The notes: generated by a model not told the origin, from the sequence alone. Numbered from the stretch's first letter, positions 51,217-63,835 are shown. The stretch is DNA of 64,000 nt from Nephrocerus scutellatus (GCA_947095585.1 OX352761.1:96756333-96820332), one strand, 5' to 3'. Made by a program: numbers and translations.

Positions 51217-52795
51217 CGATGGATGGACGATGATTTGCCAGTGATTGTTTTTTTCCTTCTCAAAAAGGCATTCACTCTAAACGAACGAAGTCCCTTGATG
51301 TCAGACCTCACCAAGGTCGCGTTGATACAGCGGGAGTTGTCCGTGCCCACAGATCAGGTTTGACTGTGGTTGAGGTCCCAGCTTGCTCTGGGGATGCAAC
51401 GTTGGGGCTTACGGTTTACTCTTGAAGAGAGGACCTCTAAATGGGAATAGTTTAAGAGCATGCTTAATGGCGAAAGCTAGGAAAGCCGGGTTCGTCCCAC
51501 TCTATGAATGATGTTGTTTGAAGCCTACTTTAGTCCGTCAAGACTATTCAAACCCAAGAATTTTTTTGGCAAAAATGTTTAGAATTCTATAAAAGAGATT
51601 ATAATGAAATATAACTGGCGCTGTCGATTTTAAATTCTTCGCGGTTACGTGCCTTGAGTCCAACTAATGTATTCGATTGGTCTCCTATGTGTTAACACTT
51701 TTTTTTTTTTACGAAATTACTTCTAATTGCAATAATTATCGAACTGTAATATATGTGAGAAGCATGTATATATGTGTATACATAGCTTATATGTTCATAC
51801 GTACATGCCTCCACAGTGCAAACAGACATATTTTATTGCATGAAAGGGGTTTTTCAGGTTTCAGATTTAACTAAAAACCAACACCGAAAATGAACGTATG
51901 TTTGTATGTCACTCACATGATCAAAATAAGCAAAAATTCCTACTGACCTACTCTGTGAAGCAGAGATAATGTCAGATAATATTGCAGAACAGCCGATTGG
52001 AATTTCCCCGGTCGTTTTGTACATTTAAAGTACCTGGCTAAAGAGGGGCTCAGGGCGTAAGTGGTAAACCAACCGAGTGTTGGAAATTAATTGGCAAAGG
52101 TTTGCGTATAACACTTTTTTCCATTTTACAAATGCGTCTTCTAAGCCGACTACTTACGAACTGCTTGTAATTTATGGTTTTTTACATCTAAGCCATACAT
52201 GGATGTAAGAAGCGAGAGGAGAAGGTTTTGTTTGCTCTGAACGTTACAAATGACCGCATGGATCCTCATGGATTTCTTGTATAAAATTGTTTTTGAATAG
52301 CCATACAATTTATCTACCCAGATTTCAGTGAAGGATTAAAAATTTTGGAGAAATTTTCTGAAAAAGTCAAAACCAGTAAAATTTATTATTATTTTATTTA
52401 GTTGATAGTACTGGAATAAGCTGGACAAAGAGAAGTTTCTGCACATCAAGCAATAAGTTATATAGCTATTTAATAAGAAATTTCGGATGGACAAAAGTTA
52501 TACCAATTCATAATAAGTGCAAACAAGTGTGAAAAAGTTTATTCCACTTAAACTCACTGAAGTTACATTAACTAATAATAGTTAAAAATGTCCTGCCCAT
52601 AATTATGTTTAGAAGTTGAATAACTTTGATTTGATAAATCTATAGTTTTGTATTGCTAAGACATAGTTTCACCGTTCTACGCAGTCATATTTTATGTGGA
52701 AAAGTATAGTTTTGTGATAACTTGATGTATCTCAATCTGAGGCTCAATCGATTCTTCGTCGAGTAAATGAATGGTAAGACGTTAGAGTAACAATC
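51217..52795. other. Anonymous intergenic DNA
   Basis: A somewhat GC-richer patch at 51280-51510 (with GGTTGAGGTCCCAGCTTGCT) may be an old retroelement 3' end but is not identifiable. The rest is AT-rich without features. Confidence 0.35.
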
Positions 52796-52799
52796 TTCT

Positions 52800-52912
52800 T
52801 CTTGTTTGAATAAAATTGGGCTTTAGGAAGTGGGTTAAAAATTCGTCACAAGATTTGGCGAAAAGCCACAAGCCACAAACACACGCGAAGTTAATATGGA
52901 GAATAGATCTTT
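52800..52912 (+). repeat. D1 repeat copy i (3' end)
   Basis: It has TTTGAATAAAATTGGGCTTT, AGGAAGTGGGTTAAAAATTC, GTCACAAGATTTGGCG, a decayed tetranucleotide patch, and CGCGAAGTTAATATGGAGAA. Confidence 0.65.
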
Positions 52913-52949
52913 CTGCGGAATTTCAAAAACTATAATTGTACCAATAGCG

Positions 52950-53640
52950 CTGCACCAATTGAGCTTCAAGTGCAAAATCATCAATTAAGTCTCTACTTCA
53001 TTCGTGACCTACACCGACAAACCTTGGGAACGAGTTCACATCGATTACGCTGGTACAATCAATGGTCACTTTTATGAAATGGCCCGAAATTATTAAAACG
53101 TCAAAGATCACGACAACGCAACAATTGCAATTTCGAAGCGAGTCTTCGCTAATTTCGGATTACAAAAAAATTGGTTTCTGAGAACGGTACACAATATTCA
53201 AGAATCATGTCAATCGACTCCAATTCGGTTAGATGTTTTAATTAAAGCATTTGATCTAACGACAATTGTAACTTCTGCCACTATAATTGTGGGTACAAAT
53301 GTTTCTTAACATGAAATTATTGAGCAATTACCATCATCGGATCAACCAACCGTACAAAGATCAGCTCGAGATCGTCGTGTTTCGAGACATCCTTCAGACT
53401 ACGTTCTTTCTTAAAGGGGGAGATGTTATCATGGACACCCCTGGTATTCAACTAATCTTCAGCAGATGAGCTGAGTTGGGGGGATTAAGATTGTTCCAAC
53501 CACATGGTAGAATAAAAAATTGAATAAAGTAATACTTTTGTGTAAATTAAAATAAAACTGCGTTATACTTAATTGGCGATACCACGTATTGGATTTGTAT
53601 AAAAATAATTATAAAAAGAATGTGAAAAACCCTAATGTTT
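52950..53640 (+). pseudogene. Ty3/gypsy retrotransposon remnant (integrase end and 3' LTR start)
   Basis: TYTDKPWERVHIDYAGTING, then HFYEMARNY and a broken continuation with ATIAISKRVFANFGL, match the integrase core, including the DYAG region with its first catalytic Asp. After a short decayed tail, the purine tract AAAGGGGGAGA at 53413-53423 precedes TGTTATCATGG, the expected polypurine tract and LTR start. AATAAAG and TGTGTAAATTAAAATAAAAC near 53525-53560 fit an R/poly(A) region. Most of the element is missing. Confidence 0.65.
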
Positions 53641-53644
53641 GTTT

Positions 53645-53775
53645 CGATTTTTTTAAATTCTCTATCTTAACTTCGCGTGCCCGTGGCTGGCTGGCTGGCT
53701 GGTCGGATTTCCTGATAAATTTTTAACCCACTTCCCAAAGCCCGACTTTATTGAAATTATTTTACACACATGTTA
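53645..53775 (-). repeat. D1 repeat copy j
   Basis: TTTTTTTAAATTCTCTATCT, TAACTTCGCGTGCCCGTG, then (GCTG)n at 53684-53700, TAAATTTTTAACCCACTTCC and CCCGACTTTATTGAAATTAT. Confidence 0.7.
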
Positions 53776-54233
53776 GATCGGCCTGCGGGATCGGGGGGCT
53801 GCCATTTTTCCATTTAGCAGCATACTGTAATGACTGTGTTCTGTGTGCGCTGATGAGCTGATGCGCTGTAAGCAGCGCTGCTTGCTTTACGTACGATTGT
53901 GGTTGTGTTGTGTTGTGTTGCAGCAGAGCGTATGGAGATATCAAGAGGAAGTAGAACAAATATTTTTTATACAAAACTGAATGGTTTCGCAATTGAAATG
54001 TTTGTACACTCAGTTGTGTGAGTGCAGTCTTAATTTGTGTTTTGTACAATATTACGAGTATATGAAGAACTGGTTACGTACTCACACTGCTTTACAGCTT
54101 AACTCAACTCAAAAGAAAGAATTTTAGTGGTACTTCGTACGTCGCACCAGCTGTGCGCTATGGCTGCTACGTTTTCACCCCCAAATGGGAAATTTCACCA
54201 CAAAATCGAATCTCCGATCAAAGAATTTACAAG

Positions 54234-54395
54234 ATTTTCAATTTTTAAATTCGCTTGCCCGTGCCACGTCTGTCTGTGGGTCGGTCGGTCTGTTTGTCGT
54301 AGAATCTTGCGTTTAATTTTTAACCCACTTTCAAAAGCCCGATTTTATTGAAATTTTGCACACCGGAGACAAAGCTTCCTATTAAAATTTGGGTG
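54234..54395 (-). repeat. D1 repeat copy k
   Basis: TTTTTAAATTCGCTTGCCCG, then (GTCT)/(GGTC) units at 54269-54298, GAATCTTGCGTTTAATTTTT, AACCCACTTTCAAAAGCCCG and ATTTTATTGAAATTTTGCAC. Confidence 0.7.
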
Positions 54396-54399
54396 CATA

Positions 54400-55235
54400 T
54401 TGCACAAATCTGACACCCAAAGAATCATCTAAAACGAGATCAATACAAAAATATAGTGTAATGGTAAGCGGTGCAACGAAATGGAGTGCGAATATTTTGA
54501 ATTCGTTAGTGGCAAAAGGCTTAGTTCCAGTTAAATCTATAAACAATGAAAACAATTTTCTAAAAGGATCCAACTTATAAGGATAAAACATGTGAATTTG
54601 CCATGCTAAATTCTTAACATAATAATGGTGGCCAATTTATATGATGAATTAATAATCAGACATTCAGACAAGCCATTAAAAATCAATGTTAGAACTCTTT
54701 GATACTGAGGTCGAATTACCACATCCGTGACTGAATAATACGAGACTGAATAATACGTGACTGAATAATTTTGATTTGGCCTGATCGCTTACGTGAATGA
54801 GTGACGAGTAGTGATCATCCCAATGTAAATACTCGATCACACGTTAACGTATGTATTTCATTCACTCGTTAACTAATGTCGTAAATCTACCCCTGGGAAA
54901 ATATTAAAAAAATATTCATTCGGAAAATATTTCAAATAAAAGTTTCGCTTAATTTAATTTCTTTAAAAAAAACTGTGTTTAATTTATTTTTAATAATATT
55001 TTTTTTGGTTATCTGTCAATGCATTTGGTTGATATATGTCATTTTTTGACAGTAAGACCATATTTGGGTATTATGATGCTTTTCAATTTTGGCATGGGAG
55101 TTTCAGGCGTAAGTACTTCTTGCCAAAAATGCACCGAAATAACGTAATGCCCAGTGACACTCTTCTCAAGCAAAAAAGCCATAGGAAGCAAATGGGGTCT
55201 TCAACTTGGAAAATTAAGGAATTCACTTCTACAAA
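54400..55235. other. Anonymous intergenic DNA
   Basis: Tandem TGACTGAATAATACG-type triplication at about 54728-54768. Otherwise no supported feature. Confidence 0.35.
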
Positions 55236-55239
55236 GACG

Positions 55240-55750
55240 AGTTGAAAACTAATGAAGGGGTTGGCGGAGATGTCTTTTCAAAAAGACTAAATTTAAGTCT
55301 CTCTTTCCGTCTTCCTGATCACTGTAGTGTTTTCCAAGCTGAATTCATTGCTATTAAGGAAGCCTTGTCTTGGCTGAAGAGTAATGTCATATCTGTTTAG
55401 GATATCCACATTTACTAGGCATGCCGATCGCTACGTACAAACTCATGTTTAAACGGGGTGCTATAGTAAAAAATAATTATAGATGGTCAAATGGCACAAC
55501 TTGCATAGCAACGAAGCCCTCTCAAATAGGCGGAAGCTCCATCTGGGAGCGTTCTTTTTCAACGATCTCAACGATCTAACCAAAATTGATATTAATAGTC
55601 TATTGCGCTTCATACGAAGCTCCAAGTGGTTCAACGAGTAGGCGTGGAATTTTCCTAGATCCTTGTGGTATCACAACGGACCTTCATGGTCTAAGTACGT
55701 CGGTTTTAACTGACGGCCACTTAAACCTAACCTAACCTAATGTAATGCCT
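55240..55750 (+). pseudogene. LINE fragment with RNase H-like region (same family as 19735-20222)
   Basis: LNLSLSFRLPDHCSVFQAEF, IAIKEALSWLKSNVIS and later scraps (SNRRKLHLGAFFFN-like) match the 19.8-kb fragment. The end carries three CCTAA units (about 55725-55740), a usual 3' end for such LINEs. Confidence 0.55.
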
Positions 55751-55917
55751 AGCACTGTCAAAGAACCTGCGAACCATTTCGGCTTACCTCTTCTGCAGAC
55801 TCTTTACTGACTGTTAAAAAGTAAACTGATTGCAGGGAGGTATTATTGACCTTATCAACAACCAAATATTTGCGTGATTATGATTTTACCTACTAAGGGC
55901 AGATGAGAAAAAAGCAA

Positions 55918-56208
55918 CCCATGAAAATAAAATTGTTCATGTAAATTCTCTAAGCGGAGATACACATGTATGCAAAGTTTGAATAAAATCGAGTTATTTC
56001 GAACAAATTTATATGGGAGCCAATCGGCATTGGGGCCCGATAACTTCCAAATTTTTGCAAAAAGTTGAGATACACATGAGTCCAAAGTTTCAATTAAATC
56101 GGGATTTGGCAAGTGGGTTAAAAATTGATCGCAATAGCAAGATTCTACGCCAAACAAACAGACAGACAAACGCACAGGCACGCGAAGTTAATATAATTTA
56201 AAAAAGCA
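55918..56208 (+). repeat. D1 repeat copy l (complete short form)
   Basis: Start TTGTTCATGTAAATTCTCTA, one module (ATATGGGAGCCAATCGGCAT, GCCCGATAACTTCC), AGTGGGTTAAAAATTGATCG, (CAAA/CAGA)n at 56151-56172, and the terminal tract CACGCGAAGTTAATATAATT. With about 290 bases it shows the minimum element. Confidence 0.75.
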
Positions 56209-58080
56209 CTTGGCTATGATATGCTTGCGTCTGAGGTGTACAACGCTTATTACCGAAAGCTTACCGAAAGCTACCACTGAGTTGACAATACTTTTAAAAA
56301 TTTGCCTGCGTCTAAAGTATATTACTGGCTACTGAGCCATTTCAGAAGTAATAAAAATCACTAAGCCCGGTAAGAACCCTTACTAAACGTCATCATATAG
56401 GTTAATTTCATATTATCGAAATTATTTGAAAATATACGAGTACTATAAAGCCGCTGAAGCCATTCATAAACTATACGAACATGATTTGACCTTATGAAAT
56501 TGGCTTTAAGCACCACCATCATCACTCCATGGTATGTAAGAAACTCTCACTTACATCACCAACTCAATTGATTAATCATAGAGTTCAAATATATGTTTGC
56601 AAACATATTACCACTACGGCTACTCCCTAATGATGGAAAGATGGTATTTTTATTGTGCCTCTAAATCGATTACACTATTAAAGTTTTTAGTCGAAAGAGC
56701 CAATCCCATAGAATGTAGATGCGGATGTAGAATTTATTGCAGATATAAATGCTATCTGTCGTCTTCGTTGCTTCTATTTAAAAAAAGGTTGATTTAGGAA
56801 AGATTCCTTGCATTACAGTTATTTCTTATCGTTTTATAAGCGTGTAAAGTTGAAACTAATGTAAGATATATTACGTTTTGATATGAAAACAGGTTAACAG
56901 TTTGTGGAGTTTTTCTGTACATGGGGCGTCGATGCAAGTTCATCTGAACAGACAGCAAGCAGAGAAGATGTGGTGCAATAAAAGGAAGTGCAAGTTATTG
57001 TTCAAAGATACCCATAAATACTAGTAACTGTAAAGAAATCCGAAGCAGTTGAATGCGGAATTGTAACTTTTAGCTGGCGGATCTGTCAAGTCACGGAATA
57101 TAGAGATCAATCCAAGTGTTGAGTAAATTTTTCTTCTCTTTCTGTGCTAGTGTTCCGATAGAATTTTTTTGCCACTTATGTAAACTTGTGGCAGTTTAAT
57201 CGGAAAAAAAGTCCTCATTACTTTACAGCACATGCTGATGAGTGCGGAAATATGCAGCAATCACTGGGCAGTCATTAGTTCTTTCACAGTGAGGTCTATG
57301 GCTAATTGTGTACGTACGTGATTGTTGTTCGAAGGTGCACATTGATGGGCGATTGGATGATAAGTCAAGGTATCTAAAACAAACATAAAACTAACTGTAT
57401 ACACTTAAAGATTTAACAGATATTTTGTGTAAAGTGTAATATAGTTGTGAAAGAGCAAAGGTGATGTTTGCAGTTTGCATCATTGCTTATTTTATGGAAA
57501 ATTATTATCTTTTCAATGTGGGTCTAATTTTGCAATGCTAGCGAGCCAATAAGAAGATTTTAAATTTTAAAAACGTCACCATGCAGAAGTCACAATTTGT
57601 TTTATGATCATATGACAGCGGACAGCTTCCTTAAAAGGACATATTTTCCTCAACCATTGCTTACATTTTGCGTTTTCCTTAAGCGGACGCGGACAAGAAT
57701 ATCAGTAGGAAGGTCACAGCTCGTAAAATTTAACCACTTATGTCAAGAATATCAAGTATATTAAAAAAAATTCAAGCAAAACATATGTTTTCTTTCCTTG
57801 TACGCATAACTCCCTTAGGCTTATGCGGGCAAAAATGTTGGAATATTATGCCAATATTCGCCTAAGAAAGATTTCACTGTACATATACATATGAAGTAGC
57901 CTATATCTTTTGTCACTGCGGATAAGAATATCTTTAGGATAGAAAGGCCTCAATTTTTGGTCTTGAGCATTATAAATGGCTTTAGCTTAGAATAAAAGGA
58001 AAGGTCATGTAAAAGATCTCTCCACCAATATCAAGAATATCTCAATATCAAGAATTCTTACATAATATCCTCACACGAAA
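56209..58080. other. Anonymous intergenic DNA
   Basis: No gene, RNA or terminal structure that I can support. A few short open frames have no motif. Confidence 0.4.
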
Positions 58081-58084
58081 AACG

Positions 58085-59135
58085 TTACTGCGGGCGATTT
58101 CAATGTACACAATATTGGGTGACTTCACCATTCTGGCCAGACAACACCTGAAGGAAGGTGTGTTGAGTTAATCGCTGAGATAAATAACCTTACTCAGGTT
58201 GTAAATTAGCCTACTAGAATATATGGCACATTGCGACACTGCAAATCATACTGCCAACACCCTTCACTTATTCCTTACCACTCATCCTGATAAATGCTCA
58301 GTCAATATTATATCGCCTCTAACCTCATCAGACCCATTGTGTTGCATCAGTTTATCTCTCGTCAATAAAACTCCCAAAAACAGTATGGCAATGCGAGAAA
58401 GCCAATTGGAACCGCCTTAGCTGTTTCGAGATAGCAACGTAGATGCCGCCGCTGATGCGATCACAAACATAATTCTCCCTAGACTTTATCCATTTCAGGA
58501 ATAAGTCTGCCAAACCAAAGATAGATGGATGGTATGATTCGAGCTGTAAATGGGCCTCTAGAATTAGAGAGATATGCTTTCGGTTTTACAAAGTAAATCC
58601 TACTGAGGAAAACCGAATAAATTTCGTCATCATCATCATATTTGGCTCTACTCTATTCTAATCTTCTGAACTCTTCCGAGTAGTTGGAAAACAGCCTTTG
58701 TACAGCCTATACTCAAAAAGGCGAGCTGTGGTCTCCTTCTTCGTTTCGACCCATAGCACTTACATCAATTCTTTCCAAGGTCATGGAAACGCAATCAGCT
58801 CAGAAAATATCTTAAAACCTTAGTGACCGGCAGTACGGACTTCATGGGCAACGTTTCACTGGTGACATATCTCACCGAACGGTGGATCCCATCTTTGCAT
58901 CAATTTGGTGAAAGCAAAGCTGTTGCTCTCGATATTTCCAAGGCACTCGACAAAGTTTGGTATCAAGCTATTTTGCCAAAACTGCATGCTTATTGAATCG
59001 ATGGAAACTGCTTCATTGGATTAAAAGCTTTCTTTTGGACCGCTCAATACAAATTGTTCCGGACGGACGGACAAATTGTTCATATAAGGGCTGGCGTTCC
59101 CCAGTGATCTATTCTGTCTCCGACACTCTTTCTCA
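58085..59135 (+). pseudogene. LINE A fragment, heavily deleted
   Basis: The DNA copy of AGDFNVHN (58093-58115) and SGQTTPEGRCVELIAEINNL is followed by a piece parallel to 3750-3850. RT scraps SWKTAFVQPILKKA (about 58685), FGESKAVALDISKALDKVWY (about 58910) and IRAGVPQ.SILSPTLF (about 59090) come next, where it runs into a D3 repeat. Nucleotide identity with 3480-3800 is high in parts. Confidence 0.7.
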
Positions 59136-59290
59136 TTTTAAAAAGTTTTTATTAGCTCGCTTTCGTTTATGTCTGTCTGTGCGGGTGGAATTTTGTAATT
59201 GATTTTAAACTAACTTCCCATTGAGCTAGAGAAACTTTAAACATAGCTCAGAACTGGATGAACATTGACAAATCACAAAAAAAGACAACA
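59135..59290 (+). repeat. D3 repeat copy 2
   Basis: AAAGTTTTTATTAGCTCGCT, TTCGTTTATGTCTGTCTGTG, CTAACTTCCCATTGAGCTAG, AGAAACTTTAAACATAGCTC and AGAACTGGATGAACATTGAC are the reverse of 40198-40415. Confidence 0.65.
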
Positions 59291-59304
59291 AAGCTAAAAA
59301 AAAC

Positions 59305-60078
59305 AATCAATAAAAATTAAAATTTTTCATGTAATAGAAAATACATAGTACGTGTTTAAAATTTGAAGGAAATCGAGCTAATTTTTAAAAAATGTACATG
59401 ACACCACTAGTTTCTCAGCGCCTGATCACCCCAAAAAATTTGAAGAAAATCGAGCTAAATTTTCAAAAATTACATGGGCACCCTTCGGGCCTGAGGGCCA
59501 ACTCCAAAAATTTTACGAAAAGCTTCTATCCATCGGAGTTACACAAGTTTACAAAAAGTTTTTTTTTTGTTTTTTACAATTTTTAAAAAATTTATAAGGG
59601 GACTCCTCTGGTCTCAGAATACACATGAGTATAACAATTGAAGAAAATCGGGTAATTTTTTTAAAAAATTTGTATGGGGCCTCACGACGCCGGGGTCCGG
59701 GGTCTCCAAAATTTTTACAAAAAGTGTTGTCCATTTAAAGAAAATCGGGTTAATTTTTTTTGAAAAATGTGAATGGTGCCTCACGACCCGGGGGTCTCCA
59801 AATTTTCGCAAGAAATGTTGTGCGACGGAGATACACATATGTATAAAATTTGAAGGAAATCGGGCTATTTTTTTAAAAAATTTGTATGGGGCCTCATGCC
59901 GGGGGGGCCCGAGGACCGAGGCGCCTTAAATTTTAATAAAAAGTGTTGTCATCGGCGATATGCAAGTGTGCAAGTGTGACTTTGGGAAGTGGGTTTAAAA
60001 TTGATCGCAATATTCCACGACAAACAAACAAACAAACAAACGACAACGCAAAGTAAATATAGAGAATTTTAAAAAAAT
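59305..60078 (+). repeat. D1 repeat copy m (long form)
   Basis: Start AAAATTTTTCATGTAATAGA, at least five modules (for example TACATGGGCACCCTTCGGGC, TGTATGGGGCCTCACGACGC, GAAGAAAATCGGGTAATTTT), TGGGAAGTGGGTTTAAAATT, GATCGCAATATTCCACGAC, (CAAA)n at 60020-60041, and AAGTAAATATAGAGAATTTT. Confidence 0.75.
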
Positions 60079-60132
60079 CAATTCAACGCGAGTTTGCAAT
60101 TTGTTTCAGATTAAAGAAAACTACTACGCACA
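60066..60132 (+). repeat. D3 repeat scrap
   Basis: AATTCAACGCGAGTTTGCAA, TTTGTTTCAGATTAAAGAAA, ACTACTACGCACAATACT is the reverse of 40198-40250, wedged between two D1 copies. Confidence 0.6.
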
Positions 60133-60134
60133 AT

Positions 60135-61030
60135 ACTCTTTTTTAAATTCTCTATATTAACTTCACTTGCCCGTGGGTCGTCGGTCGGTCGTCGGTCGGT
60201 CGTCTGTCGTGGATTCTTGCGATCAATTTTTAACCCACTTCCCATGGCCCGATTTTATTGAAATTTTGCACACATGTGTATTTCCGGAGACAACACTTTC
60301 TATTAAATTTTGAGGCCCCTCGGGCTGCGGGGTCGGGGGGCTCCCAAACAAAAATTTTAAAAAATTTACCCGATTTTCTTCAAATTTTACACACATGTGT
60401 ATACCCAATAAACAATACTTTTTCGAAAATTTGGTAGTGATCGGGTCCCGGGTTCGGCCGCAAGGCCCTTATACATTTTTTAAATATCTGTACTGGCATC
60501 AGATATTCGTCGCCCTTTATGGACTTTGTGCGGTGTGTGCTGCGCAGTCGGCTGCGCTGCATGGTTTTGTTGGTGGTGGAGAGAGAGAGAGAAATCTTAG
60601 CGCACGCACAAATGAACCCAGCAAATGAAACGAGACATACATGTTTTATGCTTACTTCAACTTACATTTTTATTATATACTGAATTGTATTTTTATTGAT
60701 GTCGTTTTTTTTGTTGTCGATATCAACTTACAGATAGAACAACAAGTTTTCACAATATTCTGTCATTTGGCGTTTTCATAAATTAGTTCAGAGCAGTCAA
60801 AGAGTTCTCAAGATAAATGTTCGTGTTTCTTATTTGCTCAGAGTATGAGCGTGCTCTAAGTGCTCAGAATAAAATGATCTGAGCTTTTTCAATTTTAACA
60901 TCTGATGTCAAATGTTTGTTTCGATGATTTTCTCCTACAATAAAAAAAAAAATGGCCCAGGATCGAGGGGCTCCCATATCAATTTCTGCGATTAGAGAAT
61001 TTAGATGAAAAATTTTTATGGGTTGTTTTT
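60135..61030 (-). repeat. D1 repeat copy n (interrupted)
   Basis: Terminal tract TTTTTTAAATTCTCTATATT, AACTTCACTTGCCCGTG, then (GTCG/GGTC)n at 60177-60207, GATTCTTGCGATCAATTTTT, and two modules to about 60485. The other end (ATTAGAGAATTTAGATGAAA, AATTTTTATGGG) appears at 60993-61022. About 470 bases of unrelated DNA lie between. Confidence 0.6.
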
Positions 61031-62150
61031 TTAAAGAAATGTTTTGTTATTAGCTGACATGTTTTTATATAAGTAGTTTTTTAGAAAAAAATTACTACAA
61101 ATTTGTTAAAAATGCCAAAGTATCAATGTATTGCTCTGAAATACCTCATAAAAGTTTACTGTTACAACAGATAGTACCACAATTAGTTGTCTGCTTTTGT
61201 GTTCAATTATATTAAATCTCGACCAATTCATATTGGAAAGTGAATTGTACACGTGTGGAGTGCACTGCTCAATACAATGAAAACTCTCTGCTATTAAATC
61301 CCACGTTCTAGTATTCTAATTACTAATTCTAATCAGCGCAAACAATGATGTCGCGTTTGTTATTAACGCTTGTATGAAGCTAACCATGTGAACAAAAGTG
61401 CTCATGTAATCATAAAGGAGACACGGAAAAAAGAATTACTCTACAAGAAAATTTTTTTTTTTATTTTTGACAAAAGAAAAAAATCAAATTGGTTCATGAG
61501 TTGGCGATACTCACGTATGCAATGTGAAAAATGCTAATCTGCAGTGCAGCGGTTGTTTCTTGCTATGATAACTTCTCCTCGTTTCTTCTGGGTTGAGTAC
61601 TCAGCCGCTCGATTTGTATTCTTGGATATTCGCTGTCGCGTAGTATGTATTAGAAGTGAATATTTTTATTTTGCCAAAAGCACCCAAGCGTAACTAGCAG
61701 TTCAACAAAAGCCAGTGGCGTCAGTGGCTTCTGTGGTACATAGCAGACAATAACACTTATAAACCGTCAAAAGTTGACAGGTAAGAAAATACGAATGTAA
61801 AACGCAGAAAACAATAACTTATTCAATCACAAAGTGAAGTCCGAAGCGTGGTTTGTTTTCTTTGCAAACGGAGGGAAAAAAGGAATTGAGTTTGAATTTT
61901 TTGATAAGAAAATATATTCTTTGATATTTCTTAGTAATACTACATACTTTCATCCGGTTAGTAAAAATCGATAATACTGTACAGAATATTAAAAAGAAAA
62001 CTATCGATCAAATGTGACTATTGAAACAAAACGAAACAGAAAATTTAATTGGTCAATGGAAGATAGAATAAAATTGCAACATTTGGCATCTGTGATGTTC
62101 GCCGTCGTCGCTTCCTAATTTTTTGATTTAAGGCATTTATAACAATACTA
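61031..62150. other. Anonymous DNA with a possible 5' UTR exon
   Basis: A GC-richer stretch (61540-61780) ends in AAGTTGACAG followed by GTAAGAAAAT, a good splice donor at 61781. It could be the first non-coding exon of the candidate gene at 63.4 kb. No other feature is seen. Confidence 0.3.
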
Positions 62151-62154
62151 ATTG

Positions 62155-62530
62155 TTAACCCGTTTAGACCCACCAAAAGCTAAAATAACAGGCGTTGTCT
62201 GGCTGCCCCTCACACACTACTGAACCTACCCTACTGAAACCACCGCACACCATTGAGCCACACCACACTCGCCTACCCACCTACACGACACTAACCCAAA
62301 ATTGTAGCCTAAAACCTCCAGGCGCGAGTTCATTTATAAATCCCATGGAACACGGCATTTTTCTCCGATTTTTCCAAGTTTTTTCCGAATTTTTAAATTT
62401 TCCAGGTTCCTATAATCATCCCCGGACTATGACGAAAATTTTATAAACTGAGCTAAATCGGCCCAGCCGTTTAGCTTTGAAAAGGTAACAGACAGACAGA
62501 GTTACTTTCACATTTATATTATTAGTATGG
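62155..62530 (-). repeat. D4-type rolling-circle-like repeat
   Basis: It has AAAATAACAGGCGTTGTCTG, GCTGCCCCTCACACACTACT, a CCAC/ACCC-rich middle, AACTGAGCTAAATCGGCCCA, GCCGTTTAGC, an ACAGACAGACAGAG patch and CACATTTATATTATTAGTAT. This order mirrors 41761-41950. Confidence 0.55.
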
Positions 62531-62789
62531 AATATGGATTACGCACAAAGATTAGTATTTAATTTATTTTTTATTTTTATTTTTATTTTCTCGGAATTCT
62601 CTCTGATTCATTGAAAAAAGCCATACGGTAAACGATCACGAAAATAAAACGATGCGAGTCCAAGAAAATATTACAAAAAAAATTACATACGTGAGCCTTC
62701 GAAACTCTTGGAACGTTTATTGAAAAAACTTGGTCTTTCAGGAACTAGCTGACGTCTTTCTTGAATGCCAACAACTCGATAGTGAATTG

Positions 62790-63010
62790 TACCGGATTCT
62801 TTGTAGTACCGGATTCTTTGTAGGCCTGACAAACGAAAAATGCACGCACAACTATCGAGCCGATAGGATCAAACACCAAACATTGCACCAAGGATGAGGG
62901 AAAATGCTGGACTAAAATGGGGCTCATGAAGATTCTCTGCAGTTCTTCGCAACTTGGCCAATCTCACCGGAGCCACCTCCAATTCAGGCCTTTGAAGAGG
63001 ATTTTTAAAT
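62790..63010 (-). pseudogene. Possible decayed coding fragment of unknown origin
   Basis: Minus-strand frames QRPELEVAPVRLAKLRRTAE, NLHEPHFSPAFS and, one base shifted, SLVQCLVFDPIGSIVVRAFF, VCQAYKESG read like one protein with a frameshift at about 62890. A 17-base tandem duplication (TACCGGATTCTTTGTAG) follows. I do not recognise the family. Confidence 0.3.
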
Positions 63011-63423
63011 TTGGTTTTTTTGCTTTTATGATTAAAATGAATGAATTGATAACATCGACAACTCTGCAAGCGTCGTACATTTATTAATTGGACCTTCGAA
63101 AATAACAAAATAAAATAAAAACATATAACTGCGTGCATATTTTCACAATGAACTGATGCAAGCTGGTTGCCCATCTCTTTGTAATATAAGACCGTCAGGA
63201 TTTTTTTTTAAATATTTTGGTCAAATATTGAAGCCTTCCATAGAAAAAGTAAGAAGGTTACATAACGGACATATATTTACATTATAAACTGTAACATTAT
63301 TCGTACTTTTAGTTAAAATAAGAGATGCTGCTGCATTTAATTTAAATTCGATATCTTTTGTAATTCTGTCTAGTATTGCAATGTAGTGAAGCGCACAGCA
63401 ATCAAGTAAATAAGTGAAAAAAT

Positions 63424-63744
63424 ATGTTGAACTTTTTTAAAAGGAAGTGAGTATTATTTGTATGTACGAGTACATATACATAAATTAACGCAAAGTAAGT
63501 GAAACTTGTAAACAAAGATAACACAGTGAGGTGAGTACATGTTTTAAAATCTACTCCATAAGAAGAAAATGCTCCAAATCAGCCTTTGATTAAGCTATAC
63601 ACATACAACTAGACAGACAGACTATGACGACTCTTTTTCAATTTTGTTTTTAGTTCTCCTTTCAAGGAAAGTGGATGCTTGGTGGCGTTTGATCCAAAAG
63701 ATATCAAAACAGATTTGGTTTTCAAAAAGTTATGGATAAATTAG
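63424..63744 (+). CDS. Candidate two-exon start of an unknown gene
   Basis: The ATG at 63424 begins MLNFFKR, with a strong donor (AA|GTGAGT at 63447). The acceptor TTTTGTTTTTAG ends at 63653. Joined in phase 2, the reading continues NSPFKESGCLVAFDPKDIKT, DLVFKK to TAG at 63742. That gives only 37 residues, so either this is a micropeptide or the real exon leaves by an unseen donor into DNA beyond the window. A possible non-coding first exon ends at 61780. The family is unknown. Confidence 0.25.
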
Positions 63745-63835
63745 TGAAACTTTTGCCTTTTACTTTCACATTTAAATCTATTTTCAATACATGGAGTTGC
63801 AGCCTTTATAAAGTAGCTTGGCCGACTGATAACGC

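Noticed and set aside
54389..54580. ORF with VMVSGATKWSANIL resembling a transposase segment
   Set aside because: Only one weak phrase matches the Tc1/mariner pattern; no neighbouring motif or terminus supports it.
55725..55742. Three CCTAA units resembling the insect telomere repeat
   Set aside because: Flies lack TTAGG telomeres, and the units lie at the end of a LINE fragment, where short TAACC-type tails are usual.
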